Virus record (IMG/VR): IMGVR_UViG_3300005253_000144
Location: 1-64,000 of that record
Source: a virus
Length of the DNA: 64,000 bases
Direction: 5' to 3' (one strand)
This document shows positions 18,470 to 26,701 of this stretch, piece after piece (positions within the stretch are counted from its first letter, which is position 1; every line of letters starts with the position of its first letter). Position numbers and translations under genes: made by a program. The notes beneath the pieces are model-generated. The model was not told the DNA's origin. It was given only the letters and a program-made list of their open reading frames with translations, and ran no database searches.

Positions 18470-19483
18470 CTATTTGCTCCTAAAATAACTTTCATACCAA
18501 GCTATTGTGTTTAATAAATTTTTTGTGAATAGTCCCGAATTATCAGGACGTATCCAGCCCAAATCTTTCTTGGCCTTATCATCTCTAATAATTATTCTGC
18601 TACTCTCGCCTTTAGCGGTATTCAATATCTGCAATTGTAAATCTTCTCGCTTCATCAGACTCAATAATTGCTTCACCAAATCCCCTACCGTCCACCATAA
18701 ACCGCCAAAATTATATATTTCCGCAGTGTCGATATTGGGGAGTTGTTCATGAAGGCTATTGGCAAGAAGTAAATATGCATGAATGGCGGCTTCAACATTT
18801 ATATATTCCCGCACAGGCATACCATCGCTCCGGATTTGTGGACTCCGGTCATGTAGGATATCCCGAATTGTCTCTGGAATAAGCCGCTTAAAGTTCAAAT
18901 CTCCAGGTCCAAATATATTTGCCATGCGAGCAATGGTTATGGAAAGCTTATAGTGATTTGCATAGGATTGCGCAGCCAAATCCGCTGCGGCCTTGCTCGT
19001 GTCATAGGGATGTCCGGGATTTGGTATTAGCGTTTCCCTCAAACCGCCATGCGCCATTTCAGAACGGTCTTGCTTGCCATATGCTTTATCAGAGGAAGCG
19101 ATGATAATCTTGGCATTGGGAGCAATCCTTTTGGTCGCCTCTAAAAGATTAACAGTTCCCATAACGTTTGTGTCCCATGTCTGCCGCGGGACCTGCGCCG
19201 CCTCTGTCACTTGCGTAATCGCGGCCAAATGAAATATATAGTCGGGTTCAGCGATGGTAATTGCGCGTTCAATCTGTTCATAGTTCCGAATGTCGGCCTG
19301 GATTGTTCTTACCTGTAACGGCCAATCATTAGTAGGCGCATAGACTTGGCGCACGAAATCCGCATTATGCACTATGGCAAACAGATTTTCTGTTGCGTGA
19401 TTTAGCGCATACATTAAATGGCTACCCACAAAGCCATAAGCACCAGTAACTAGAATTCTTTGGTTCGTAAATATTGATAGCAT
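18470..19483 (-). CDS. rfbG: CDP-glucose 4,6-dehydratase
   Basis: A 337-residue extended SDR enzyme. GAYGFVG at 14-20 is the NAD loop, SSDKAYG at 130-136 carries the active Ser/Asp/Lys set used by 4,6-dehydratases, and Y160-x3-K164 is the SDR catalytic pair. NIFGPGDLNFKRLIP and IRSDGMPVREYINVE match the RfbG sub-family. It would convert CDP-glucose to CDP-4-keto-6-deoxyglucose, the substrate of the neighbouring RfbH. Directly downstream of the cytidylyltransferase gene. Confidence 0.88.
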   Translation of the reverse strand: MLSIFTNQRILVTGAYGFVGSHLMYALNHATENLFAIVHNADFVRQVYAPTNDWPLQVRTIQADIRNYEQIERAITIAEPDYIFHLAAITQVTEAAQVPRQTWDTNVMGTVNLLEATKRIAPNAKIIIASSDKAYGKQDRSEMAHGGLRETLIPNPGHPYDTSKAAADLAAQSYANHYKLSITIARMANIFGPGDLNFKRLIPETIRDILHDRSPQIRSDGMPVREYINVEAAIHAYLLLANSLHEQLPNIDTAEIYNFGGLWWTVGDLVKQLLSLMKREDLQLQILNTAKGESSRIIIRDDKAKKDLGWIRPDNSGLFTKNLLNTIAWYESYFRSK

Positions 19484-19486
19484 TGA

Positions 19487-20245
19487 TTACCTTCCTTCCA
19501 GCCAAGGCTTTCCTGCCTTATAATCGCGTTCTAGTTGTCGGCGATTTCGCGGCGTATCCATCATCTGCCAATAGCCATTATGGATACATGCGCCTAGTTT
19601 ATTTTGTTCGGCCAAATTGGGCAATATATCAAATTCAAAACGCACACTCTCATTCCTAATGGTATCTAATAGTTTTGAATCAACAATGTAGAAACCGCCA
19701 TTAATATAGGCATTATCAATCTGCCGTTTTTCTGCAAACCTAGTTACATAGCCCGATTGTAATTCCAGAACACCAAAGCGTGCTGGAGGATGTACAGCCG
19801 TTAATGTAACCCACGTGTCTTTTTGAGATTGACAAAGCATATTGTGGAATACTTCTAATTTCGGCAAATTTATGTTTCCTAATCCGTCTCCATAAGTTAG
19901 AAAGAACCTTTCGCCCTCATCAAAATGATTTGCCAATCGCAATAGCCGCCCACCGGTTGGCGTTTCCAAACCAGTGTTGACTATTGTCAAATTTTCTACC
20001 CCGGCAGCCCTTTGATTATATCTTTCTCCCCATTCTCGAATAATTTCGTGTTTAAATCCAGCCGCAATGATAAACTCGCGATATCCCTGCTTGGTATAAA
20101 TATTAATGATTAGTTCAAGTATTGGGATTCCTCCGATGGTGACCATCGGCTTAGGAATCAACCCCTTTGTCTCTTCTTGCAGGCGCGTTCCCTTACCCCC
20201 GGCAAATATAACTACCTTACGAACAGAATCAATTTGGTTTACCAT
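19487..20245 (-). CDS. rfbF: Glucose-1-phosphate cytidylyltransferase
   Basis: The 252-residue protein contains the nucleotidyltransferase signature AGGKGTRL (15-22), IPKPM, FFLTYGDGLGNI and RFGVLEL, with the RfbF-specific ending FEFDILPNLAEQNKLGACIHNGYWQMMDTPRNRRQLE. It makes CDP-glucose, the committed step towards 3,6-dideoxyhexoses. I choose ATG 20245 because an AAGGAA site lies 8 bases upstream and the length then equals the family norm; a longer frame to 20299 would overlap the sulfotransferase gene. Confidence 0.9.
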   Translation of the reverse strand: MVNQIDSVRKVVIFAGGKGTRLQEETKGLIPKPMVTIGGIPILELIINIYTKQGYREFIIAAGFKHEIIREWGERYNQRAAGVENLTIVNTGLETPTGGRLLRLANHFDEGERFFLTYGDGLGNINLPKLEVFHNMLCQSQKDTWVTLTAVHPPARFGVLELQSGYVTRFAEKRQIDNAYINGGFYIVDSKLLDTIRNESVRFEFDILPNLAEQNKLGACIHNGYWQMMDTPRNRRQLERDYKAGKPWLEGR

Positions 20246-20261
20246 TTGTTTATTTCCTTGG

Positions 20262-20978
20262 CTATTTTTCATAGCCCATAATTCGCATTGCTTCAACAAT
20301 CCCGTTATCTTTCCAGAACGTCTTTATATGCTTGGCTTTAAAATGGTTTTTCCAGTCACCAATTTCCCCCTTGCGAAACGTTGGAGATTCATTAGGCTTA
20401 ATTCTTTGTGCCAATGTTGTAGATGATTCGTTACGAAACACATCAGGCGCGAACTTTATCATTTCTTGGCAAGTCGCCAGCGGAACTGTGCGAAAACTCT
20501 CGTATTTTAGCGGCAGGATATTCGCATCTTTGTAATCATTCGCACGACTAATCCAGGGCGTTATTTCTGCCAACCGTTCCCCCAGACCACATATTATATC
20601 CATCATCGGGTCAGGACGTGTGTGAAGAAGCTGGCCGGAAACCCTAAAATTTTGTGCTGAAGAAGCAAAGAATTTCTTAACATGGAACATATGGGCCACT
20701 ACGCAATCGCGCGGGTCTCGTATAAGTAATATTGTTTTGATTCCCATTTTCTCCAATAGATAATAAATGGTGTCGTTCCAGGGTACATGCCCAACACATC
20801 GCCTTTTATTCGTAAGCGGTTGAAAGCTTTCCCAAAGGTCTTCGCGTATAGCATCGATATCCCTTTTAATGCCCCCAACGTCTGTTTCATACCTACGGAT
20901 ATGCCAATCCGCCCTTACGATTTGCAAGAGCATATTAGTGCCTGAATTAGGGAATGAGTTGACCAATAAGTGTTGCAT
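20262..20978 (-). CDS. PAPS-dependent sulfotransferase
   Basis: The 238-residue protein has the cytosolic-type sulfotransferase elements: 5'-phosphosulfate loop SFPNSGTNML (8-17), 3'-phosphate site RDPRDCVVAHMFH (87-99) and the C-terminal loop FRKGEIGDWKNHF (201-213). It would transfer sulfate from PAPS to a glycan or other acceptor. The ATG at 20978 lies two bases after the methyltransferase stop with a GGAA site; an upstream TTG is less likely. Lying inside the sugar block, its acceptor may be the phage-made glycan. Confidence 0.85.
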   Translation of the reverse strand: MQHLLVNSFPNSGTNMLLQIVRADWHIRRYETDVGGIKRDIDAIREDLWESFQPLTNKRRCVGHVPWNDTIYYLLEKMGIKTILLIRDPRDCVVAHMFHVKKFFASSAQNFRVSGQLLHTRPDPMMDIICGLGERLAEITPWISRANDYKDANILPLKYESFRTVPLATCQEMIKFAPDVFRNESSTTLAQRIKPNESPTFRKGEIGDWKNHFKAKHIKTFWKDNGIVEAMRIMGYEK

Positions 20979-20980
20979 TA

Positions 20981-21652
20981 TTATTCCACGGTTTGCATAG
21001 TCGAATGGCAAATATACCGATATTCCACAATCGGGGGGTGCCGTGGGTCAGGAATAGTCACCTCTGGATTATGTACTTTATATATTTCAGCATTCATTTT
21101 AAGTGTGTCAATCCCAATAGGAAACCATCCTGCTCGCTTTAAATACCATTCTATTTGCACGTTATTCATCATTGAATAGTGGTTTCTGCCCGCATAGGTC
21201 CAATATTCAGGAGCGGGAGCAATTAGATATAACCATTTAATTGAAACCCGCTGCCATTCCATTAAAGTAATTAGCGGAAAGGGAGAATGTTCTAGGACGT
21301 GTCGGGCAAATAACAAATCAAATGAATTGTCAGGAAATGGCAAAAATGTCATGTCGGCTTCATGCACATTTAACCCCACCGCCTTGGCAATTGCGTAATC
21401 CTCCCCGCGTGTAACTCCAGTCCAATCATGTAGTCCAACTTGCGCAAATAATGGTTTACAAAAACCAGCCGCACAGCCAATGTCCAAAACATTTTTAGTT
21501 GATTCTTTAGCGGCGGTCTCGTAATATCTATTAATGGCGTCCTCTGCCCAGGCGCGGTGACCAGCGTCTTCTGGCTGGGGATAAATATCCTGTGCCAATT
21601 CTGATAAATACGCATCGAAATGTTTATATTTATTATTCAAATCGTTTGGCAT
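20981..21652 (-). CDS. SAM-dependent class I methyltransferase
   Basis: A 223-residue protein with motif I VLDIGCAAGF at 55-64, a following acidic strand (EADMTFLPFPDNSFDLLFARHVLEH) and post-motif helix typical of type 11/25 small-molecule or sugar methyltransferases. It overlaps the GT2 gene upstream by 20 bases and is followed immediately by the sulfotransferase. Methylation of a sugar is the contextual guess. Substrate unknown. Confidence 0.85.
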   Translation of the reverse strand: MPNDLNNKYKHFDAYLSELAQDIYPQPEDAGHRAWAEDAINRYYETAAKESTKNVLDIGCAAGFCKPLFAQVGLHDWTGVTRGEDYAIAKAVGLNVHEADMTFLPFPDNSFDLLFARHVLEHSPFPLITLMEWQRVSIKWLYLIAPAPEYWTYAGRNHYSMMNNVQIEWYLKRAGWFPIGIDTLKMNAEIYKVHNPEVTIPDPRHPPIVEYRYICHSTMQTVE

Positions 21653-22373
21653 AGTCTGGCAATTCCTTTAGTGGTCCAGCGAATTCTAGTGGGTGTTTTG
21701 TGTGCTCTCCCTGAACCGCATGATAAAATTCCAACTTAGTTTTGGTTGTTTCTTCATCTGGCCATGTGTAATGTAATAAACATACAGGCGGTTCAATGTA
21801 AAAGCGATTTTCACGTTCTGGAATATTCTCTATAGTCATACCGCCGTCTTCATCACCAATCTCTCTTGCCCGAACATCTACATCTGAGTGCCACGCCCAC
21901 ATACTTTGGCCGGGTTCGTTTAATAAGGGGAAGTATTTATCTAGCCCCCAAAGATACAGGCGATAAAGAAAGACTGCCTCATAATTATTATAATGAGCAG
22001 TTTCAATTAGCAGACGCCCCTGCTGCTTTAGTGCATAATTGGGAAGACTGTCACAATCGTCAAATATTATCCAATCAGCACCCTCCTCTTCAATTGCCCA
22101 ATCAATTAAGAAGTTCACATGCCTACCCTGTGGATTAAAATGATGACCATTCTTTTCTACGATGGTCGGGAATTCTCTTACTTCAACAAAGTCATACAAT
22201 GATGCAAACTTAACGGTATCGTCCGTGCTCCCTCCATCTGCAACTAATATTTTATCAGCCCAAACATAAGAACTGCAAAAAGGCTCAATATATTTTTCCT
22301 CGTTCATTGTTCTGACGATAACGACAATTTTTAGTTTATTTCCGTTTGATATAACTTGTTTGGTGTTTGGCAT
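21633..22373 (-). CDS. Family 2 glycosyltransferase
   Basis: With the ATG at 22373 (AAGGTG site 7 bases upstream) the protein has 246 residues. KIVVIVRTMNEEKYI opens a GT-A fold, VADGGSTDDTV follows, and IIFDDCDSLPN carries a D-x-D-like metal site. This is the pattern of the waaE/KdtX-like sub-group. A longer frame to 22436 exists but runs into the upstream gene. It overlaps the methyltransferase gene by 20 bases. Acceptor unknown. Confidence 0.87.
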   Translation of the reverse strand: MPNTKQVISNGNKLKIVVIVRTMNEEKYIEPFCSSYVWADKILVADGGSTDDTVKFASLYDFVEVREFPTIVEKNGHHFNPQGRHVNFLIDWAIEEEGADWIIFDDCDSLPNYALKQQGRLLIETAHYNNYEAVFLYRLYLWGLDKYFPLLNEPGQSMWAWHSDVDVRAREIGDEDGGMTIENIPERENRFYIEPPVCLLHYTWPDEETTKTKLEFYHAVQGEHTKHPLEFAGPLKELPDYAKRFE

Positions 22374-22776
22374 TGGACACACCTTTATTAAATAATTCAG
22401 ACGTATAAAAATAACACACAACCAACTGCTTGCCATTATCAGAGATTCCCATTTCCATAGCTTGTGCGCCTGTAATTAAGACCGCCGGAGAGCCGCAAGT
22501 ACACATTGCGAACCACCTGCCGCGCCCACCTTCTCCCTGTTCTTCATAAAGTGGGTCAGCATAGATAAAATGCTCCCCATGATATTCAGCACATTTCACG
22601 GCTTCGGTCTGTGCAGGGCGGTTACCATCGCTGGGAACTGTAAAATAGATATACTCTTGCTTCTCTACCTTATGGCCGCTGTCCAAAACGGCGGATTTAG
22701 GGTCGCCGCGGCGTTTGATTAGATTAAGTCTAGTAGTCTTTAAGTCAAATCCATTATTGTCGCCTATGGTTTTCAT
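22336..22776 (-). CDS. Hypothetical phage protein with a CxC motif
   Basis: The 146-residue protein starts at an ATG that overlaps the stop of the CgeB-like gene (ATGA). It contains AEYHGEHFIYADPLY, then RGRWFAMCTCGSPAVLI near 85-100, a short Cys motif of the type found in small phage zinc-ribbon proteins. The end of the gene overlaps the next glycosyltransferase by 38 bases. It is the least sugar-like gene in the block. Function unknown. Confidence 0.65.
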   Translation of the reverse strand: MKTIGDNNGFDLKTTRLNLIKRRGDPKSAVLDSGHKVEKQEYIYFTVPSDGNRPAQTEAVKCAEYHGEHFIYADPLYEEQGEGGRGRWFAMCTCGSPAVLITGAQAMEMGISDNGKQLVVCYFYTSELFNKGVSNAKHQTSYIKRK

Positions 22777-23681
22777 AGCAAATCCATCTTTTCTAACAAT
22801 GTTTGAATACGTGCATCCCAAGTATGCGGCTCTACAGCTCGGCGTGCTGCAAAGCCCAGGCTTTTGGCCCTCTCTGTATCTTGCATTATCTCTTGAAACT
22901 TTTCTACTGCATCGGACACATTGTCAAACCCAATAAAATGTTCGCCATCAATGAAAAGTTCCATGAGGTCGGGAGTCCGATTCAGCAAAGGAACAATACC
23001 GAAGGCCATGAGTTCATATACTCGCGCTGTCGTATCCTTTAGGCTGGAATGATTGAATCCTACTTTTGTGTTGTGATAAATTTCTCTGGCATCATCATAG
23101 GCCAATCCTATATCAAAATAAGTGGCATAATTTTGGCTTTTTAGCAGATTAAAGAACTCGATTCTTTGCGTATATTGTAGTCCGATAAGACTCGCATCTA
23201 TCTCCCTTTCTGCCCATGGCTTGGGCGTTTGGGCATGATAAATCGGGTCATAGGCATAGGGTAGCCATACGTCATTTGGTTTCATATAGGGCTTTTGCAT
23301 ACAAAAGAATTTTGTCGCGCGCCCGCGTAGTTCATCATAATTCAATACATGTGGGTCGGTCCCAACAACTGCATATGGAGCATTAGTTGGGGCAGCAGGC
23401 GAAGTTAATCCGGCGTTGACCTCCAACCATAAATCGGGGGTCCAGGGGCATAGATTTTCAAGCATTTGGTAATTGATTAATGGCGGACTTGATAGCGGCA
23501 ATGGATAATCTGGCGTGTAAACATATTCGGGGGGGAGCACCATGCCCCCGCGCCACGGAATATTGCGACCAGTGAAAGGACCAGCAGTCCATATTTCTAC
23601 GTCTTTCCGGCGTAGCAACGCTTCAAGGAAATATCTTCCCATTGCTACTGGATAAAAAATAGTTGTGAAGGCAATTCTCAT
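22773..23681 (-). CDS. CgeB-like glycosyltransferase
   Basis: This 302-residue protein resembles the CgeB/Glyco_trans_1_2 group: MRIAFTTIFYPVAMGRYFLEAL, YAVVGTDPHVLNY, VWLPYAYDP, DASLIGLQYTQRIEFF, then NHSSLKDTTARVYELMAFGIVPLLNRTPDLMELFIDGEH, the donor-site loop with the conserved R-V-Y-E-x-M-A-x-G. Ending NVSDAVEKFQEIM and AVEPHTWDARI is also typical. Four-base overlaps on both sides show an operon. Donor and acceptor unknown. Confidence 0.85.
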   Translation of the reverse strand: MRIAFTTIFYPVAMGRYFLEALLRRKDVEIWTAGPFTGRNIPWRGGMVLPPEYVYTPDYPLPLSSPPLINYQMLENLCPWTPDLWLEVNAGLTSPAAPTNAPYAVVGTDPHVLNYDELRGRATKFFCMQKPYMKPNDVWLPYAYDPIYHAQTPKPWAEREIDASLIGLQYTQRIEFFNLLKSQNYATYFDIGLAYDDAREIYHNTKVGFNHSSLKDTTARVYELMAFGIVPLLNRTPDLMELFIDGEHFIGFDNVSDAVEKFQEIMQDTERAKSLGFAARRAVEPHTWDARIQTLLEKMDLL

Positions 23682-23995
23682 GGCGCCAGATATAGGACTA
23701 TCCAGATTGACAATAAATGTAATGCTTGGTCATCCATCGCTTTTACAAAAAGATAATCATCTTTCTTGAATAGGCGATTCCATAAACTACCTAATTGAAA
23801 GCCATCAATTAATAGGTGTGTAATTGCTATCATTATGATTTGGCCGAGGGAAAATCCGAAGACTACAAATGGAAGTGCCGTAACCAATACATGTACGACG
23901 AGAACTTTCCGGCTTTCCCTCTTGTTCTTTGTCATCCAGGAATTTTGTAAGAGCCAATCTCCCAGCAAGTGTGCGACAAGGGCATTGATAAACAT
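23678..23995 (-). CDS. DUF3307-like membrane protein
   Basis: The 105-residue protein begins at ATG 23995, 8 bases after a perfect AGGAGAAG site; a longer frame lacks such a site. It has the DUF3307 pattern: AHLLGDWLLQNSWMTKNK, VVHVLVTALPF, THLLIDG and a last hydrophobic helix, so three or four membrane segments with conserved His/Asp. Biochemical role of the family is not known. Its place among glycosyltransferases might mean a membrane-bound sugar step, but this is a guess. Confidence 0.78.
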   Translation of the reverse strand: MFINALVAHLLGDWLLQNSWMTKNKRESRKVLVVHVLVTALPFVVFGFSLGQIIMIAITHLLIDGFQLGSLWNRLFKKDDYLFVKAMDDQALHLLSIWIVLYLAP

Positions 23996-24009
23996 CGATT
24001 CTTCTCCTT

Positions 24010-24753
24010 TTATGGTTTTTCTGGAACATTTGGTAGCCCCCACTTTTCAGCGAAGACCGCACGCATTTTTATGGTTTGTTCTCTTCGTGCCGTTGAATAT
24101 CCTATCGTTCCCGCGCCTAAATGTTTTATTGGAAGTGTTGGAAAATCTTGGACTATATTTAATGGGACAATCCCAGCATTCTTTTCTGACAACAACTCTA
24201 CCTCGCGCGCGAGGTCGATGTCTTCATAGTCAAATGGGTAGTAACGCGTATCAAACCCCTTAATTGCTCGCCATGTTTTTTGTGTTAGCGCAAGCCAATA
24301 TCCTTCGCCATATGTAACGACAATGTTTGCAAAAGAATTCCAGCCTGAATTCCAATCCACCTTTCTATGGCACGCCAATCCACCGGCCTTGCAGTGCTCA
24401 TAAATTCTCAGCCCCACTTCTCCCCCCAAGAAATCGCCAAGCATCACTACATCATTTGAATACAAAATCAATACCTCACCCTCTGCTATTTTTGCGGCAT
24501 GATTAAATCCGCTCCCAAACCCATTATTCTCCATAACCCTATATGCCCTTAAATTCGGATATTCTTGGGCATTATGAACAAACATCTCTGAGATTTCAGA
24601 GCCAATACTTCCATTATCAATAAGAATGATTTCTGTGTCTTTGCGCGGAACTAGATATGAAATTGCCTCAGCCATGCGCTGGCGCGCTAGAGCAATTTTG
24701 TTGTAATTTAATATTAGAACTGAGTATTTATACCCGTGGGTTGAGGGGTTCAT
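24010..24753 (-). CDS. Family 2 glycosyltransferase
   Basis: A 247-residue GT-A protein. The ATG at 24753 has AGGAG ten bases upstream within the RmlD-like gene. Motifs: YSVLILNYNK, IILIDNGSIGSEIS, ENNGFGSGFNHAAK, LYSNDVVMLGDF in the metal-binding place and PFDYEDIDLAREV as the ED motif. This resembles rhamnosyltransferase-like GT2 enzymes and the one at 12962-13906. Acceptor unknown. Confidence 0.88.
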   Translation of the reverse strand: MNPSTHGYKYSVLILNYNKIALARQRMAEAISYLVPRKDTEIILIDNGSIGSEISEMFVHNAQEYPNLRAYRVMENNGFGSGFNHAAKIAEGEVLILYSNDVVMLGDFLGGEVGLRIYEHCKAGGLACHRKVDWNSGWNSFANIVVTYGEGYWLALTQKTWRAIKGFDTRYYPFDYEDIDLAREVELLSEKNAGIVPLNIVQDFPTLPIKHLGAGTIGYSTARREQTIKMRAVFAEKWGLPNVPEKP

Positions 24754-25564
24754 GAACAGCGCGCTCCTGGCTGTGATATTCCTCCAAAGCCTCTTCAACT
24801 TTAAGAATTGGCAAGCCTAAACTTTTTGCCAATTCTATTGATAGACCTGCGTTTCGAGGTCGTGGAGCCGCGCCTTTAATTTTGTTCGTTGCTAATATAA
24901 GATTGTGGTCGTAATCAAATTTTTTCGCTATCAGCCTTGCAAATTCATATCGCGAAAGGATTGATTCGCCAGCAATATGTAACAGCCCTATTCTACTCTT
25001 TTTCGTAGCCAATTGCAATAGCGCATCTGCCAATGATGGAATATAGGTGGGATTTCCATAAAGGTTTTTAGGCATTTCTATTGGCTTATTGAGGGCAAGC
25101 ATTTCTCGGACAGCCCGCACAAAATCTATGCGTGAGCCATGGCCAAAGAGGTCTAGTGTTCGTACAACACAGGTTGGATTGCGAATATTGGCAGCTTGCT
25201 CTCCGCCAAACTTTGACCACCCATATTCGTTCAGTGGGTCCGGCTTATCATTTTCCGAATAATTCCCCTTCTCCCCATTAAATACATAGCCTGTCGATAT
25301 GTGAATGAAAAAGCCCAAAAATTCTTGGCGCAGAATACCTACACCACGATGATTAGAACTAAATAGGGCATCCTTCTCTGCCTCCTTCTCCGCATCATCA
25401 ACGGCTGTATATGCCGCGCAGTTTATTAATACATCAATGCTTTCCCGCTCCAACGCATCCCTAACCGCTTCACGGTCATCGATACGCATTTCAAGCGGGA
25501 CACACCCGCGTTTAATTAACTCACTGCCTAGCCGCCCATTTGGGCCAGTAACCCCTATCTTCAT
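24728..25564 (-). CDS. dTDP-4-dehydrorhamnose reductase-like SDR (RmlD family)
   Basis: The 278-residue protein has the short RmlD layout: GPNGRLG at 7-13, DVLINCAAYTAVDDAEKE, HISTGYVFNGEKGNYSENDKPDPLNEYGWSK with Y114-x3-K118, VVRTLDLFG, and a C-terminal segment with RPRNAGLSIELAKSLGL. RmlD reduces a 4-keto sugar nucleotide; in this cluster it could perform the final reduction of the CDP-dideoxyhexulose, as AscF does. I use ATG 25564 instead of TTG three bases upstream. Confidence 0.83.
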   Translation of the reverse strand: MKIGVTGPNGRLGSELIKRGCVPLEMRIDDREAVRDALERESIDVLINCAAYTAVDDAEKEAEKDALFSSNHRGVGILRQEFLGFFIHISTGYVFNGEKGNYSENDKPDPLNEYGWSKFGGEQAANIRNPTCVVRTLDLFGHGSRIDFVRAVREMLALNKPIEMPKNLYGNPTYIPSLADALLQLATKKSRIGLLHIAGESILSRYEFARLIAKKFDYDHNLILATNKIKGAAPRPRNAGLSIELAKSLGLPILKVEEALEEYHSQERAVHEPLNPRV

Positions 25565-25567
25565 CAA

Positions 25568-26353
25568 TCAGTTCTTTGAAGAGGCTTCGCGAATCCGCTG
25601 AATGCGCGGGGATGCGGGCGGCAAATCTTCACTACCACTTACTACATTTTCAACTGGTAGCCAATCTCCGGGGACACTCCCAACCTGATATGTGAATTCA
25701 CCCAACTTGGTCTTACCCGATAATACATGCTCATCGGTATCTGGATTGTTTATCATAATGCTAACGTCAGAGAATTCACCACCCGGAGGGGCAGAGATAT
25801 TTTCTTCAATTAAGAAATCCATTAAATCGGCGTCAAGACCGGCTTCATCTTCGGCTTCAGGTTCGGCGTCAGGTTCAGCTTCAATTTCGACCTCGGCTTC
25901 GGCCCCCGGTTCGGCTTCAGGTTCGGCGTCAGGTTCAGCTTCAATTTCGACCTCGGCTTCGGCCTCCGGTTCGGCTTCAGGTTCGGCGTCAGGTTCAGTT
26001 TCAATTTCGACCTCGGCTTCGGCCCCCGGTTCGGCTTCAGGTTCGGCGTCAGGTTCAGCTTCAATTTCGGCCTCTGGTTCGGCCTCCGGTTCGGCTTCAG
26101 GTTCGGCGTCAGGTTCAGTTTCAATTTCGACCTCGGCTTCGGCCCCCGGTTCGGCTTCAGGTTCGGCCTCTGGCTCAACCTCGGCCTCTGGCTCAACCTC
26201 GGCTTCTGGCTCAACCTCGGCTTCGGCCTCCGGTTCGGCTTCAGGTTCGGCGTCTGGCTCAACAGCACCCTCTGGTGTGGTTCCATCCATGCTAACGGGA
26301 AGTTCTTCCGTATCTTCGCTTTCTTCGGTTACATCTTTATCTTCATCAGCCAT
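25568..26353 (-). CDS. Acidic Glu/Pro/Ala repeat protein
   Basis: A 261-residue very acidic protein. Residues ~28-170 are built of PEAE/EVEI/PDAE repeats, made at the DNA level by five nearly identical 60-bp units (25861-26160) plus 18-bp units next to them. The last ~85 residues are non-repetitive ([39 protein letters not shown]). Its position just after capsid-associated genes in transcription suggests a capsid accessory or surface protein with an extended stalk. Sequence alone does not give function. Confidence 0.75.
   Translation of the reverse strand: MADEDKDVTEESEDTEELPVSMDGTTPEGAVEPDAEPEAEPEAEAEVEPEAEVEPEAEVEPEAEPEAEPGAEAEVEIETEPDAEPEAEPEAEPEAEIEAEPDAEPEAEPGAEAEVEIETEPDAEPEAEPEAEAEVEIEAEPDAEPEAEPGAEAEVEIEAEPDAEPEAEDEAGLDADLMDFLIEENISAPPGGEFSDVSIMINNPDTDEHVLSGKTKLGEFTYQVGSVPGDWLPVENVVSGSEDLPPASPRIQRIREASSKN
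25861..26160. repeat. Five tandem 60-bp repeats within the acidic protein gene
   Basis: The region reads as five head-to-tail copies of one 60-bp unit starting GTTCGGCGTCAGG; copies differ by only a few bases (for example CCC/CTC in one Gly/Glu codon and GCT/GTT). Each unit encodes 20 residues, so gain or loss of a copy keeps the frame. Directly beside it (about 26161-26220) an 18-bp unit repeats about three times. This marks a length-variable locus. Confidence 0.9.
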
Positions 26354-26378
26354 AACAATTTCTCCGATTAATTAATAT

Positions 26379-26675
26379 TTAACGTCCGCCGCCGTTTGTC
26401 CAGCGGCGCACATCATTTTCATTTGCCAATACGATTATACCGGGCCTTTTCTCACCACAACAACCGCCTTTGGTAGCCAATGCGCAACCCATATCCTCTG
26501 GGGGTATCCAGGCCATGCTTATATTAGCTCTTATATTGAAAATATGGGTCAGCTTTTCCCCCGTGCCATTACACTGAATAGAAACGCGCTGTTGGCGTCT
26601 ATACTTTAATGCAACATTGCCATCCTCGTTTACAATGGCGTCATCTGGAATAATACTTGCTGATAACAAAGCCAC
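26379..26675 (-). CDS. Hypothetical capsid-module protein, possible leaderless start
   Basis: A 98-residue protein with GTG as first codon and no ribosome site. An extended -10 element (TGATATAAT on the minus strand, + positions 26685-26693) ends nine bases before the GTG, so the mRNA may be nearly leaderless. The sequence shows a beta-rich N-half (KYRRQQRVSIQCNG) and a Cys group (MGCALATKGGCCGEKRP). Function unknown; it lies between the acidic repeat protein and the 111-residue capsid-associated gene. Confidence 0.65.
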   Translation of the reverse strand: MALLSASIIPDDAIVNEDGNVALKYRRQQRVSIQCNGTGEKLTHIFNIRANISMAWIPPEDMGCALATKGGCCGEKRPGIIVLANENDVRRWTNGGGR

Positions 26676-26684
26676 GATGATTTT

Positions 26685-26693
26685 ATTATATCA
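26685..26693 (-). promoter_or_regulatory. Extended -10 promoter element before the 98-residue gene
   Basis: Read on the minus strand this is TGATATAAT, i.e. a TGn extended -10 joined to a consensus TATAAT. No convincing -35 hexamer lies 16-18 bases upstream, which is usual for extended -10 promoters. The same nine bases occur before the plus-strand operon at 40799. Confidence 0.45.
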
Positions 26694-26701
26694 GATAATC
26701 G

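Noticed and set aside
25861-26160. CRISPR-like array
   Set aside because: The repeats are contiguous and in frame within a gene, with no unique spacers and no cas genes.
25692-26375. A 227-codon plus-strand frame across the repeat region
   Set aside because: It is the Gly/Ser/Ala shadow of the Glu/Pro/Ala repeats; it has no ribosome site and runs against the operon.
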